A stretch of DNA of 64,000 nt. Source: WHSW01 sp963821025. GTDB lineage: Bacteria > Actinomycetota > Thermoleophilia > Solirubrobacterales > 70-9. Location of the stretch: assembly GCA_963821025.1 (NCBI GenBank), contig CAWGCG010000003.1, positions 744,001 through 808,000 on the forward strand. The letters run 5' to 3'. Below, in pieces: positions 25,220-33,703 of this stretch. Within the stretch, counting starts at the first letter, position 1. Every line of letters begins with the position of its first letter. The notes beneath the pieces are model-generated. The model ran no database searches. It was not told the origin of the DNA and saw only the letters and a list, made by a program, of their open reading frames with translations. The position numbers and the translations under genes are program-made.

Positions 25220-28129
25220 CTACCTCCCGCCCTTTCGGCGCCTGCGCGACTGCTTTTTTCGCCCCTGCTGGCGGGGGGTGCGCTTGGCCCCGGCCGCGGG
25301 GCGCCCGGGCACTGCGGTGTCGGCCTCCTCGCCGCTCGGCTGAGCCTCGGCGGCGCGCTCGACCGGCGGATCGACGACCGCGACCGGCGCCTCCGCCGGG
25401 GGCGGCGGGCGCTGCGGGCGCGCCGGTGCCTCCCCGTCGCCGGCCGCGGCGCTGGGGACGTGGCGCTCGACCTCGTCGATGCGAGCGACGACGTTGTCCT
25501 CGGGGAAGGTCGGGACCGTCCCCATCGCCTCCTCGATCCGGGCGCGGCGCGACCGATAGGCGGGCTCGCGCTCCTTCCACTCGGTCAGCACCGGCGAGGC
25601 GATGAAGATCGATGAGTAGGTACCCGAGGCGACCCCGACCATCATCGCGAAGGCGAAGTCCTTGAGCGTCTCACCGCCGAAGACCAACAGCACGCCGATC
25701 AGGAACACGGTCGACAGTCCGGTGATCAACGATCGCGTCAGAACCTCGCTCATCGAGCGGTTGACGATCTGCGAGAAGGCGGCGCGGGGCATCCGCGGCA
25801 CGTTCTCGCGGATTCGGTCGAAGACGATGATCGTGTCGTACATCGAGTAGCCGAGGATGGTCAGGAAGGCGGCGACCGTCCCGCTGGTCACCTCCTGGCC
25901 GACCAGGGCATAGACGCCCGCCGTGATCAGGATGTCGTGGATCAGCGCGATCACCACCGGCACCGCGTACTTGGCCTCGAACCGGATCGCGACGTAGGCC
26001 GAGATCACCAGCAGGCTGAAGATGATCGCGATGATCGCCTTGTTGGCGACCTGGGCGCCGAAGGTCGGGCCGACGCTCTGCGAGTCAAAGCTCTCGTTGC
26101 CCGACTCGAGTCCGAAGGCGCGCTCGAGCACCGGCGCGACGTCGGCGGTCTGGTCAGGCGGGATCTTCCCCTGGACCTGGACGACGTTGGCGCCGAACTC
26201 GGGGTTCTCGGTCTCCTGGATCTTCGCCGTGTCGGCGCCGGGGATGCCGGCGTCGGTGAGCGCCGAGCGCACCTCGTCGACCGAGGCCGGCTCGGCCAGC
26301 GCCGCCTCGATCCTGGTCCCCGACTCGAAGTCGATCCCGAGGTTGAGTTGCTTGGTCGCGAAGGCGAGCGCGCCGATCGCCAGGATCAGGCCCGAGAAGG
26401 AGAAGAAGTACCTGGAGGCGCGGGTGAAGTCGAACTTCCACTGTCGGCCCTCGCCGCCGGCGCCGAGGAAGCTCGGCCGCTGCAGGATTCCCGATCGGCC
26501 CAGCAGCCCGAGCACCGCCTGGGTGAACAGCACCGCCGTGAACAGCGAGACGATCGTCCCGATTCCGAGCGTGAAGGCGAAGCCCTTCACCCCGGCGGTC
26601 GCCAGCCCGAAGAGAATGAACGCCGTGATCAGGGTGATCACGTTCGCGTCGATGATCGTCGCGATCCCCTTCTTGTAGCCCTCGGAGATCGCCGAGAGCA
26701 TCGAGCGCCCGGCTCTGACCTCCTCCTTGATCCGCTCGAAGATGACGATGTTGGAGTCGGCGGCGACCCCGATCGTGAGGATCAGCCCGGCGATCCCCGG
26801 CAGGGTCAGCGTGATCGGGATCAACTTGATCAGCGCGAGGAAGAAGACCGCGTAGACCAGCAGCCCGAGGCCGGCGATCACCCCGAGGAAGCGGTAGTAG
26901 AAGATCAGGAAGGCGAGCACGATGATCAGCCCGGCGATGCCCGCCTTCAGGCCCTGGTCGAGTGCCTGCTCGCCGAGGGTCGCCGAAACGGTGCTCTGGC
27001 TGATCAGCGCGAGGTCGATTGGCAACGCCCCGCGCTTCAGCACCTCGGCCAGGTCCTGAGCCTCGGTCGGCGAGTCGAGCCCGGAGATCTGCGCCCCGGT
27101 GCGCCCGTCGATCCCGTCCGGGTTCTCCTTGAAGTTGATGATCGGGCGTGAGACCAGTTCGTTGTCGAGCACGATCGCGAAGCTCTCCGAGTACTGCGAG
27201 GCGGTGTTGACATCCGCCGCGGCCGCCGATTCGCCGGTCGCCGCGAAGTACGCCTCTTGGCCTCGCAGCGAGATTGCGCGGGTCACGTCCTGGAAGGCCT
27301 GCTGGCCCTCCTCGCTGAAATCGAAGGTGACGTTGGGCTGGTTGGTCGTCGGGTCGGAGCTCGCCTTCGGATCCTTGATCTCGTCGCCCGAGAGCGATGG
27401 TTTGTCCTTGAGTACGAAGAACTGCGAGCTGCCTATCTGCGACTCGTCGACGTCGGTGGTTGCCGGGTCGTCGCTGGGCGCCTCCTCGAGCACCACCGTG
27501 CCCTGAGGGACCGCGATCACCCGCGAATCCGGCGGTCGCTTGCCGTTGAACGGGACGTAGAGGTCGTCGATCCTTGACGCGGGATCGCCGAGCGGTTGGA
27601 GCGTTTGGCGGTCGAAGAGGTAGTAGGTGTCACCCTTCGCGGTGCAGTTCTGCCGAGCGCACTGTTCGTCGGATACCGGCTTTTGCTTGGACGCTGCCTC
27701 GACCGCGTCGATCTCGCGGTTGTACGGACGGCTGGCCGAATCCTGGACGTCGGGGTTCGGCGGGATCACGTTCGGCTCGAAGTCATAGAAGTAGAGCTGT
27801 GCCGTTGTTCCGACCAGCTCGATCGCTCGCTGGGTGTCCTCGACGGCGGGGAGCCCAACCTCGACCTGGTCCTCGCCGATGCGCGAGATCTCGGGCTCGG
27901 CAACGCCGAGCGAGTCGACCCGGTCGCGGATGTTCTCGATCGCCCGATCGATGTCTTCGCCGGTGACCTCGGGCACCTGCGATGTGCCCCGTCCCTGGTA
28001 GATGAGCTCGGTGCCGCCGCGCAGGTCGAGCCCGAGCGTGGTCGGTTTCTGCGAGATCGCATAGGCCGAACCCACCAGCAGCGCCAGCACGAGAACGAGG
28101 ACGATCAGGTTGCGGCGGCGGTTGGCCAT
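25220..28129 (-). CDS. secDF: Fused protein translocase subunit SecDF
   Basis: A 969-residue fusion of SecD and SecF, the proton-driven accessory subunits of Sec export. The SecD half starts with one membrane helix and GLDLRGGTELIYQG, has a large periplasmic domain, then five helices (ITLTLPGIAGLILTIGVAAD). The SecF half begins near residue 570 with LNLGIDFESGTRIE and has its own helices (ILGYSMYDTIIVFDRIREN). About 100 residues of Pro/Ala/Arg-rich tail ending in RRRRKGG follow. Most actinobacteria keep secD and secF separate, so the fusion is notable. The neighbours recJ and ruvCAB are its common context. Confidence 0.95.
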   Translation of the reverse strand: MANRRRNLIVLVLVLALLVGSAYAISQKPTTLGLDLRGGTELIYQGRGTSQVPEVTGEDIDRAIENIRDRVDSLGVAEPEISRIGEDQVEVGLPAVEDTQRAIELVGTTAQLYFYDFEPNVIPPNPDVQDSASRPYNREIDAVEAASKQKPVSDEQCARQNCTAKGDTYYLFDRQTLQPLGDPASRIDDLYVPFNGKRPPDSRVIAVPQGTVVLEEAPSDDPATTDVDESQIGSSQFFVLKDKPSLSGDEIKDPKASSDPTTNQPNVTFDFSEEGQQAFQDVTRAISLRGQEAYFAATGESAAAADVNTASQYSESFAIVLDNELVSRPIINFKENPDGIDGRTGAQISGLDSPTEAQDLAEVLKRGALPIDLALISQSTVSATLGEQALDQGLKAGIAGLIIVLAFLIFYYRFLGVIAGLGLLVYAVFFLALIKLIPITLTLPGIAGLILTIGVAADSNIVIFERIKEEVRAGRSMLSAISEGYKKGIATIIDANVITLITAFILFGLATAGVKGFAFTLGIGTIVSLFTAVLFTQAVLGLLGRSGILQRPSFLGAGGEGRQWKFDFTRASRYFFSFSGLILAIGALAFATKQLNLGIDFESGTRIEAALAEPASVDEVRSALTDAGIPGADTAKIQETENPEFGANVVQVQGKIPPDQTADVAPVLERAFGLESGNESFDSQSVGPTFGAQVANKAIIAIIFSLLVISAYVAIRFEAKYAVPVVIALIHDILITAGVYALVGQEVTSGTVAAFLTILGYSMYDTIIVFDRIRENVPRMPRAAFSQIVNRSMSEVLTRSLITGLSTVFLIGVLLVFGGETLKDFAFAMMVGVASGTYSSIFIASPVLTEWKEREPAYRSRRARIEEAMGTVPTFPEDNVVARIDEVERHVPSAAAGDGEAPARPQRPPPPAEAPVAVVDPPVERAAEAQPSGEEADTAVPGRPAAGAKRTPRQQGRKKQSRRRRKGGR

Positions 28130-28144
28130 CGGCTCCGCCGGAAG

Positions 28145-28627
28145 CTACTGCGGCGTCAGCACGAGCAGCAGTCCGCCGTCATCGTCGTAGGCGGGAAACA
28201 GGTCGGCGACCGCCTCGGCGGGCAGATCGCCCTCGGCGTTGACCGCAACCCGCTTGCCGAGCGAGCGCACGCCCCATTCGAGCGTCGTCTCGATCGGATC
28301 GGTGGTCCCGTTCTCGTCCGTGTCGGCGGTCTCGCCGCCGTCGCCCGGATCGATCCACTCGAGCCCGAGGACCTCGCGCACCGGACGGCCGATCACCTGC
28401 TCGTCCTTGAGCCCGGTGAGCTCGAAGCCGTTGCGGCCGATGTCGAGCAGGCGACCTTCTTGATCACAGATGAAGAACGCGGCGTCGGGCGCCGGGTAGT
28501 AGTCGTCGAGCAGCTCGAACAGGAACGGGGCCCCGCATCGCGAGCACGACTTCGGGCGCGGGCTGAGCCCGGTCCGCTCACCGGAGAGCTCGCGGTTTCC
28601 GCAGTTGGGACAGATGAAGAAGGGCAC
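28145..28627 (-). CDS. Zinc-ribbon plus PAS-like domain protein
   Basis: A 160-residue protein. Cys at 6, 9, 28 and 31 (ICPNCG, CSRCG) form a rubredoxin-like zinc ribbon. A PAS-like segment follows at about 45-85 (AAFFICDQEGRLLDIGRNG, FELTGLKDEQVIGRPV). The last 70 residues are acidic (DPGDGGETADTDENG). No output domain is attached, so it may be a sensor or adaptor that binds a partner. It lies 15 bases before secDF on the same strand and likely shares its transcript. Function not known. Confidence 0.65.
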   Translation of the reverse strand: MPFFICPNCGNRELSGERTGLSPRPKSCSRCGAPFLFELLDDYYPAPDAAFFICDQEGRLLDIGRNGFELTGLKDEQVIGRPVREVLGLEWIDPGDGGETADTDENGTTDPIETTLEWGVRSLGKRVAVNAEGDLPAEAVADLFPAYDDDGGLLLVLTPQ

Positions 28628-28671
28628 GGGCGCAAAGCCTAGCGAGGGCTCGAAAGTGAACTTAAGGACGA

Positions 28672-28732
28672 GCAGGCAGTGGGCAGTGGGGAGCGCGAGG
28701 GTTCTGCCTACTGCGAACTGCCTACTGCCTAC
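28672..28732 (-). repeat. Heptad tandem repeat with inverted partner, copy 2
   Basis: On the minus strand, directly after the ruvB stop, the sequence reads GTAGGCAGTAGGCAGT, TCGCAGTAGGCAG, a spacer, and CACTGCCCACTGCCTGC. It shares the core ctgcctactgcgaactgcctactg with copy 1 at 14526-14550, and in both cases the repeat starts at the base after TGA. It can fold into a hairpin at the 3' end of the ruv operon. Confidence 0.85.
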
Positions 28733-29788
28733 TCAAAAGAGCGACGCCGCTCGCTCCGGCACCGCCAACCCGAGATGAGCGTAGGCGCGCTCCGTCGCCA
28801 CCCTTCCTCGCGGGGTCCGCTTGAGCAGGCCCTGCTGGAGCAGATAAGGCTCATAGACGTCCTCGATCGTCTCCTGTTCCTCGTCGACGGCGGCCGCCAG
28901 GGTCGAGAGGCCGACCGGGCCGCCGGAGAACTTGACCGCGACCGTCTCCAGGATCGTGCGGTCGTGGCGGTCGAGGCCGGCCGCGTCGACCTCGAGCAAC
29001 CCCAGTGCCTCGCCCGCGATTGCCTCGGTGATCACGCCCTCGCCGCGGACCTGAGCGAAGTCGCGAACCCGCTTCAGCAGCCGGTTGGCGACCCTCGGCG
29101 TCCCGCGTGAGCGTTCGGCGATCACGCGCTCGCCGGCGACGGCGATCTCAACCTCGAGGATCTCGGCCGAGCGGCGCACGATCTGGGCGAGATCGGTCGG
29201 CTGGTAGTGCTCGAGCCGCTGGCTGACGCCGAAGCGATCGCGAAGCGGCGTGGTCAGGAGCCCGGCGCGGGTCGTCGCCCCGACCAGCGTGAACGCCGGG
29301 AGGTCGAGCGTGACCGTGCGCGCGCCCGCGCCCTGTCCGAGCACGATCGGCAGCTGGCGATCCTCCATCGCCGGGTACAGGGTCTCCTCGATCGCCCGGT
29401 TGAGGCGGTGGATCTCGTCGATGAAGAAGACCGAGCCGGGCTCGAGCGCGGTCAGGAAGGAGGCGATGTCGGCCTTGCGCTCGAGCGCCGGGCCGGCGGT
29501 CTGCACGATCGGCGCCTCGAGCTCGGTGGCGATGATGTGAGCGAGCGAGGTCTTCCCGAGCCCCGGCGGACCGGCGAGCAGGACGTGGTCGAGCGACTCC
29601 GAGCGACGCCTGGCGGCCTCGATGAAGACCTCGAGCTGCGAGGTCACCTGGCGCTGGTTGACGAAGTCGGCGAGCCGTCGGGGCCGCAGCGAGCGGTCGA
29701 GCTCTTCGTCGCTGCCCGCGAGCCGCGCCTCGGCGATCGGCTCGGCGGCCAGATCGCCGCCGATCCCGGGGTCGCGCGAGATGCTCAC
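28733..29788 (-). CDS. ruvB: Holliday junction branch-migration ATPase RuvB
   Basis: A 351-residue AAA+ motor. Walker A GPPGLGKT is at 73-80, Walker B is FFIDEIHRLN, the sensor region is ATTRAGLLTTPLRDRFG, and a C-terminal winged helix ends in LLKRTPRGRVATERAYAHL. It forms hexameric rings on DNA with RuvA. Last gene of ruvC-ruvA-ruvB; its GTG start overlaps the ruvA stop by four bases. A heptad repeat begins exactly after its stop. Confidence 0.97.
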   Translation of the reverse strand: MSISRDPGIGGDLAAEPIAEARLAGSDEELDRSLRPRRLADFVNQRQVTSQLEVFIEAARRRSESLDHVLLAGPPGLGKTSLAHIIATELEAPIVQTAGPALERKADIASFLTALEPGSVFFIDEIHRLNRAIEETLYPAMEDRQLPIVLGQGAGARTVTLDLPAFTLVGATTRAGLLTTPLRDRFGVSQRLEHYQPTDLAQIVRRSAEILEVEIAVAGERVIAERSRGTPRVANRLLKRVRDFAQVRGEGVITEAIAGEALGLLEVDAAGLDRHDRTILETVAVKFSGGPVGLSTLAAAVDEEQETIEDVYEPYLLQQGLLKRTPRGRVATERAYAHLGLAVPERAASLF

Positions 29789-30381
29789 GCCACCTCCTTC
29801 GCCCCGGCGCTTCTCAGCGCCGCGCCGATCAGATCCTCGGGGGTCTCACCGGCGGCGCTCTCGAGCAGCTTCTCGGCCTCGGCAAGGGTGTAGCCGAGGT
29901 GCATGAGCCCGTCGCGGGCGAGCGAGCGCGGGTCCGAGTCGTCGCCGGCAACGAGCGCGGGGACGCCCTCCTCGAGCTCACCGGCGACCTTCTCGCGCAA
30001 CTCGACGATCACGCGCTCGGAGGTGCGCTTGCCGATCCCGGGGACCGCCTGGAAGCGCTTTGCGTCCCCGGCGGCGATCGCGCGAAGAAGCTCGCGCGGA
30101 GTGCCGCCCGACAGGATCGCGATCGCCACCTTGGGCCCGACCCCCGAGACCGAGGTCAAATGCAAGAACAGGTCGCGCTCCTCCTCGGAGGCGAACCCGA
30201 ACAGCGAGAGGGAGTCGTCGCGGGCGACCAGGTGGGCGTGCAGGGCGGTCTCCTTGCCACGCCCCGGCACCGCCTTCAGGGTCTCGGCCGAGACCGCGAG
30301 CCGGTAGCCGACGCCGCCCGACTCGATCACGAGGTGATCGGCACGGCGAACCAGGACCTCGCCGCGAACCGAGGCGATCAT
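29785..30381 (-). CDS. ruvA: Holliday junction-binding protein RuvA
   Basis: A 198-residue protein with the three RuvA domains: an N-terminal OB-fold (MIASVRGEVLVRRADHLVIE), a middle double helix-hairpin-helix region (LTSVSGVGPKVAIAILSG and FQAVPGIGKRTSERVIVE) and a C-terminal helical domain that contacts RuvB (MHLGYTLAEAEKLLE). It holds the four-way junction open. Four-base overlaps with both ruvC and ruvB show a coupled operon. Confidence 0.96.
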   Translation of the reverse strand: MIASVRGEVLVRRADHLVIESGGVGYRLAVSAETLKAVPGRGKETALHAHLVARDDSLSLFGFASEEERDLFLHLTSVSGVGPKVAIAILSGGTPRELLRAIAAGDAKRFQAVPGIGKRTSERVIVELREKVAGELEEGVPALVAGDDSDPRSLARDGLMHLGYTLAEAEKLLESAAGETPEDLIGAALRSAGAKEVA

Positions 30382-30893
30382 CCGAGCATTCCCGCCGCCG
30401 GTTCGCTCTCGCGAAGAGCGGATCCGGCATGCGCCGCGTGACAGATCGCGACCGCGAGCGCGTCGGCGGCGTGATCGGACTCCGGCGGGCGCGGCAGGCC
30501 GAGCAGGGTTCCGACCATCCGCTGAACTTGGCGCTTTGCCGTCGCGCCGCTGCCGCAGACCGAGAGCTTGATCGCTTGCGGGGTGTAATCGAAGCAGGGA
30601 ACGTGGCGTTGCGCCGCCGCCAGCATGGCGACGCCGCGCGCCTGGCCGACGGCGATTGCCGAGCGCACGTTCTTGCCGAAATAGAGCTGCTCGAGCGCGA
30701 CCGCGGCCGGCTCGTGCCAGCCGATCAGCTGCTCGAGCTCGGTATGGATGCGGGCGAGCCGATCCTCCAGCGGTCGGTCCGGCGGAGCCTCGATGACGCC
30801 GCCATCGACGGCGCTCATCCGGCCGCCGGCGACTCTGACGACGCCGAAGCCCGTGTTCGCCACGCCCGGGTCTATGCCCATGACGAGGATCAC
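30378..30893 (-). CDS. ruvC: Holliday junction resolvase RuvC
   Basis: A 171-residue RNase-H-fold endonuclease that cuts four-way junctions. The first catalytic Asp is at residue 8 (MGIDPGVANTG), the Glu in VALEQLYFGKN, and the last acidic pair in SDHAADALAVAICH. VCGSGATAKRQVQRMV matches the DNA-binding helix region. GTG start at 30893. First gene of ruvCAB, 52 bases after the yebC stop, the usual order in many bacteria. Confidence 0.95.
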   Translation of the reverse strand: MILVMGIDPGVANTGFGVVRVAGGRMSAVDGGVIEAPPDRPLEDRLARIHTELEQLIGWHEPAAVALEQLYFGKNVRSAIAVGQARGVAMLAAAQRHVPCFDYTPQAIKLSVCGSGATAKRQVQRMVGTLLGLPRPPESDHAADALAVAICHAAHAGSALRESEPAAGMLG

Positions 30894-30945
30894 GCGTACG
30901 GATTCTCCGCCCGCGGTCGGATGCCTTCCCGAGGGGGCGGCGACG

Positions 30946-31698
30946 CTAGGCGGTGGCCTGCTCGAGAAGGGTCTCGGGGATGTCGAAGTTCGCGTGCACG
31001 GCCTCGACGTCGTCGTGGTCGTCGAGCGCCTCGATCAGCCGCAGCAGCGCTCGCGCCTCGACCTCGCCGGCGACCTCGACCACCGCGTTCGGTTCCATCG
31101 CCAGCTCCGACGACTCGATCTCGACCCCGTCCTCGGTGAGCGCCGCGCGGATCGCCGCCAGGTGCGCGGGCGCGGCGGTGACCTTGAGCACGTCGGCATC
31201 GGTGGCGACATCGTCGGCGCCGGCATCGATCGCGGCGAGCAGGTCCTCCTCCCCGTAGCGCCCCGCGTCGACGAGCACGACCCCCTTCTTCTCGAATTGC
31301 CAGGCGACCGAGCCGGGCTCGCCGAGGCTTCCGCCCGCCTTGTCGAAGACGTTGCGGACCTCCGATCCGGTGCGGTTGCGGTTATCGGTCAGGGTCTCGA
31401 CCAGGACGGCCGCGCCACCCGGGCCATAGCCCTCATAGACGACCCGCTCGATCTGCTCATCGCCGCCGCCGGCGCCGGTGCCTCGGTCGATCGCCCGCTG
31501 GATGCTGTCCTTCGGCATCGAGTAGCTACGCGCCTTCTCGATCGCCGCCGCCAGGGTGAAGTTCGCCTCCGGATCACCGCCGCCCTCCCGCGCAGCGACG
31601 GCGATCGCGCGCGCGAGCTTGGTGAACAGCTGGCCGCGCTTGGCGTCGGTCGCCGCCTTCTTGTGCTTGATCGACGCCCATTTCGAGTGACCGGACAT
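30946..31698 (-). CDS. yebC: YebC/PmpR-family DNA-binding protein
   Basis: A 250-residue member of the YebC/TACO1 family. It opens with MSGHSKWASIKHKKAATD and KRGQLFTKLARAI, the family hallmark, and contains YEGYGPGGAAVLVETLTDN. Some members regulate transcription; recent work ties others to translation of difficult sequences. Placement ahead of ruvCAB is highly conserved. ATG 31698 is certain from the conserved start. An inverted repeat at 31721-31750 precedes it. Confidence 0.94.
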   Translation of the reverse strand: MSGHSKWASIKHKKAATDAKRGQLFTKLARAIAVAAREGGGDPEANFTLAAAIEKARSYSMPKDSIQRAIDRGTGAGGGDEQIERVVYEGYGPGGAAVLVETLTDNRNRTGSEVRNVFDKAGGSLGEPGSVAWQFEKKGVVLVDAGRYGEEDLLAAIDAGADDVATDADVLKVTAAPAHLAAIRAALTEDGVEIESSELAMEPNAVVEVAGEVEARALLRLIEALDDHDDVEAVHANFDIPETLLEQATA

Positions 31699-31720
31699 GG
31701 GCCTCAGTGTAGAAAGACCG

Positions 31721-31750
31721 GCCGCGGCCGGACCCCCGTCCGGCCGCGGC
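31721..31750 (-). repeat. Perfect 12-base inverted repeat upstream of yebC
   Basis: gccgcggccgga (31721-31732) and tccggccgcggc (31739-31750) pair completely with a 6-base loop. On the minus strand it is followed by CGGTCTTTCT and then the yebC start, 22 bases on. It could be a weak terminator of an upstream transcript, a leader hairpin, or an operator. The rest of the gap up to 31952 shows no gene. Confidence 0.6.
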
Positions 31751-31952
31751 ACTGGCGTCGGCATCCCATCGATGGCGCCGCGTTTGCGAAGCCCCCTCGC
31801 CCCCCCGGCACATGGCCGCGAAAGCGACGCGCATGATGAGAACAACCGGAGGGCGGCGAAGTTGCGCCGCCTCCGGAGACGATCAGCCGATCTGGGCCTT
31901 GACGTTGATCGTGCCGATCGGGATTCCCTTTGGAAACTGGCGCCCGGGGCGC

Positions 31953-33056
31953 TCAGACGACGAACCGGCCGTCCTCTTGCAAGAGCTCGCCGTCGACCTC
32001 GAGCCGGCCACCCCTGCGCAGGTCGCAGACCATGTCCGTGTGCACGGCGCTCTCGTTCGTGCCGCCCGACTCCGGGTAGCTGGCGCCGACGGCGAGGTGC
32101 ACGGTGCCGCCGATCTTCTCGTCCAGGAGGACGTCGCGGGTGCCACGGTCGATGCCGTAGTTGGTGCCGATCCCGAGCTCGCCCAGGCGACGCGCACCAT
32201 CGTCGGTATCGAGCAGCTTGATCAGGAATTCCTCGCCGCGCTCGGCGCTCGCCTCGGCCACCTTGCCGGCCTCGAACCGAAGCCGCACGCCCGAGACCTC
32301 GCGCCCGCCGATCACCGCCGGCAGATCGAACGAGACCTCACCCTCGACCGAATCCTCGACCGGACCGGTGAAGAACTCACCATCGGGCATGTTGTGCTCG
32401 CCGTCGCAGGGGATGAACCGGCGCCCGGCGATCCCGAGGCGCAGGTCTGTGCCCGGGCCGATGATCCTGATCTCCTCGTGGCCCTCGACCCACTCGGCGA
32501 GTCGATGGCACTCCTGCGAAGCCCGCGCCCAGGCTCCCAGCGGATCGCCGTCGTCGGCAAGGCAGGCGCGGAAGTAGAAGTCCCAGAACTCGCTCAGGCT
32601 CATCTCGGCGTCGGAGGCGTAAGCGTTCGTGGGATAGAGCGTGTAGACCCAGCGATGGGTGCCTTCAGCGGCTCGCTCCATCGTTCTTCGCATCAGCTCG
32701 CGGGTCGCTGCCTGGCGCTTGGTCTGGCGCTCCGGCCCGACGCTCGAGAGCTGGCGGGTGTTTGTGTCGGCACCGATCGCGATTCGGCAGTCGGCCTCCT
32801 CGGCCGCCCAGCGCGAGAGCGGTGAGATCCATTCGAGCTGATCGTCGCTGGCGTCGCGGTAGTAGATCGCCGATTGCTCCTCGAGGCTCATCGAGACGAC
32901 CGGGTTGCCGCCGGCGCTGAGCACCTCCTCATAGACCGCGGCAACCAGCGGCTCGGCGGCGGTCGAGGCCTCGATGATGCAACTGTCGCCCTCGCCGACC
33001 CTGACCGAGTAGCCGACCAGGATGCGGGCGAGGTTGGCGACGCGCGAGTCGATCAT
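31953..33056 (-). CDS. M29-family metalloaminopeptidase (aminopeptidase T-like)
   Basis: A 367-residue protein like thermophilic aminopeptidases of family M29. The conserved acidic segment GEHNMPDGEFFTGPVEDS (metal Glu) lies near residue 235, LRFEAGKV near 270, and GGTNESAVHTDMVCD supplies the C-terminal His and Asp ligands. These enzymes remove N-terminal residues using two metal ions. ATG 33056 overlaps the pdxT stop by four bases, so it is the last gene of a pdxS-pdxT-peptidase operon. Confidence 0.88.
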   Translation of the reverse strand: MIDSRVANLARILVGYSVRVGEGDSCIIEASTAAEPLVAAVYEEVLSAGGNPVVSMSLEEQSAIYYRDASDDQLEWISPLSRWAAEEADCRIAIGADTNTRQLSSVGPERQTKRQAATRELMRRTMERAAEGTHRWVYTLYPTNAYASDAEMSLSEFWDFYFRACLADDGDPLGAWARASQECHRLAEWVEGHEEIRIIGPGTDLRLGIAGRRFIPCDGEHNMPDGEFFTGPVEDSVEGEVSFDLPAVIGGREVSGVRLRFEAGKVAEASAERGEEFLIKLLDTDDGARRLGELGIGTNYGIDRGTRDVLLDEKIGGTVHLAVGASYPESGGTNESAVHTDMVCDLRRGGRLEVDGELLQEDGRFVV

Positions 33057-33703
33057 CGGTCGCCCCCACGGCGCTCGGGCGTTGTCTCGCCCGCGCCGAG
33101 CTCCTCGCGCGCCGCCGTCGCCTGCGCCATCAGCAGCGCGTGGATCCGTGGATCGTCGGCGAGCTCGGGATGAAACGAGGTGGCGAGCAGGCGCCCGTCG
33201 CGAATCGCGACCGGGTGGTCGTCGACCGTCGCCAGCACCCGGACCCGGACCCCATGGCGATCGATCCAGGGGGCGCGGATGAAGATCGCGCGCAACGGCT
33301 CGGGGCCGATCCCCTCGATCTCCAGGTCGGCCTCGAAGCTGGCTATCTGGCGACCGAACGCGTTCCGACGCGCGGTCGCATCGATCAGGCCGAGGTGCTC
33401 GGAATCGAGCACGATCATTCCGGCGCAGGTGCCGAGGATCGGCCTGCCGCCTGCGGCGTGGGCGCGGATCGCACCGGCGAGCCGGTCGCGCTCGATCGCC
33501 TTGCTGATCGTGGTCGACTCGCCGCCCGGGATCACCAGTGCGTCGAGCCCGGCGATCGCCTCGGCGGTCCGCACCTCGAGGGCCTCGGCACCCAGCTCGC
33601 CGAGCATCCGGGCGTGCGCCGCGAAGCCGCCCTGGCTGGCGAGCACGCCGACTCGGAGACGGTCGGGGCGTGCCTGCGGCGGAGCGGCGCCGGGGCCGCT
33701 CAC
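33053..33703 (-). CDS. pdxT: Pyridoxal 5'-phosphate synthase glutaminase subunit PdxT
   Basis: A 216-residue class I glutamine amidotransferase. VGVLASQGGFAAHARML starts the domain, PGGESTT is the oxyanion region, the nucleophile Cys is in GTCAGMIVL, and the catalytic His-Glu is in TSFHPEL. It supplies ammonia to PdxS. I chose GTG 33703, which overlaps the pdxS stop as GTGA; the first 15 residues (SGPGAAPPQARPD) are an extra tail. The downstream peptidase gene overlaps it. Confidence 0.93.
   Translation of the reverse strand: MSGPGAAPPQARPDRLRVGVLASQGGFAAHARMLGELGAEALEVRTAEAIAGLDALVIPGGESTTISKAIERDRLAGAIRAHAAGGRPILGTCAGMIVLDSEHLGLIDATARRNAFGRQIASFEADLEIEGIGPEPLRAIFIRAPWIDRHGVRVRVLATVDDHPVAIRDGRLLATSFHPELADDPRIHALLMAQATAAREELGAGETTPERRGGDR

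Noticed and set aside
31883..31951. Minus-strand peptide RQFPKGIPIGTINVKAQIG resembling a piece of MreC
   Set aside because: Only about 20 residues, with no MreC-like sequence around it; too short to call a remnant.
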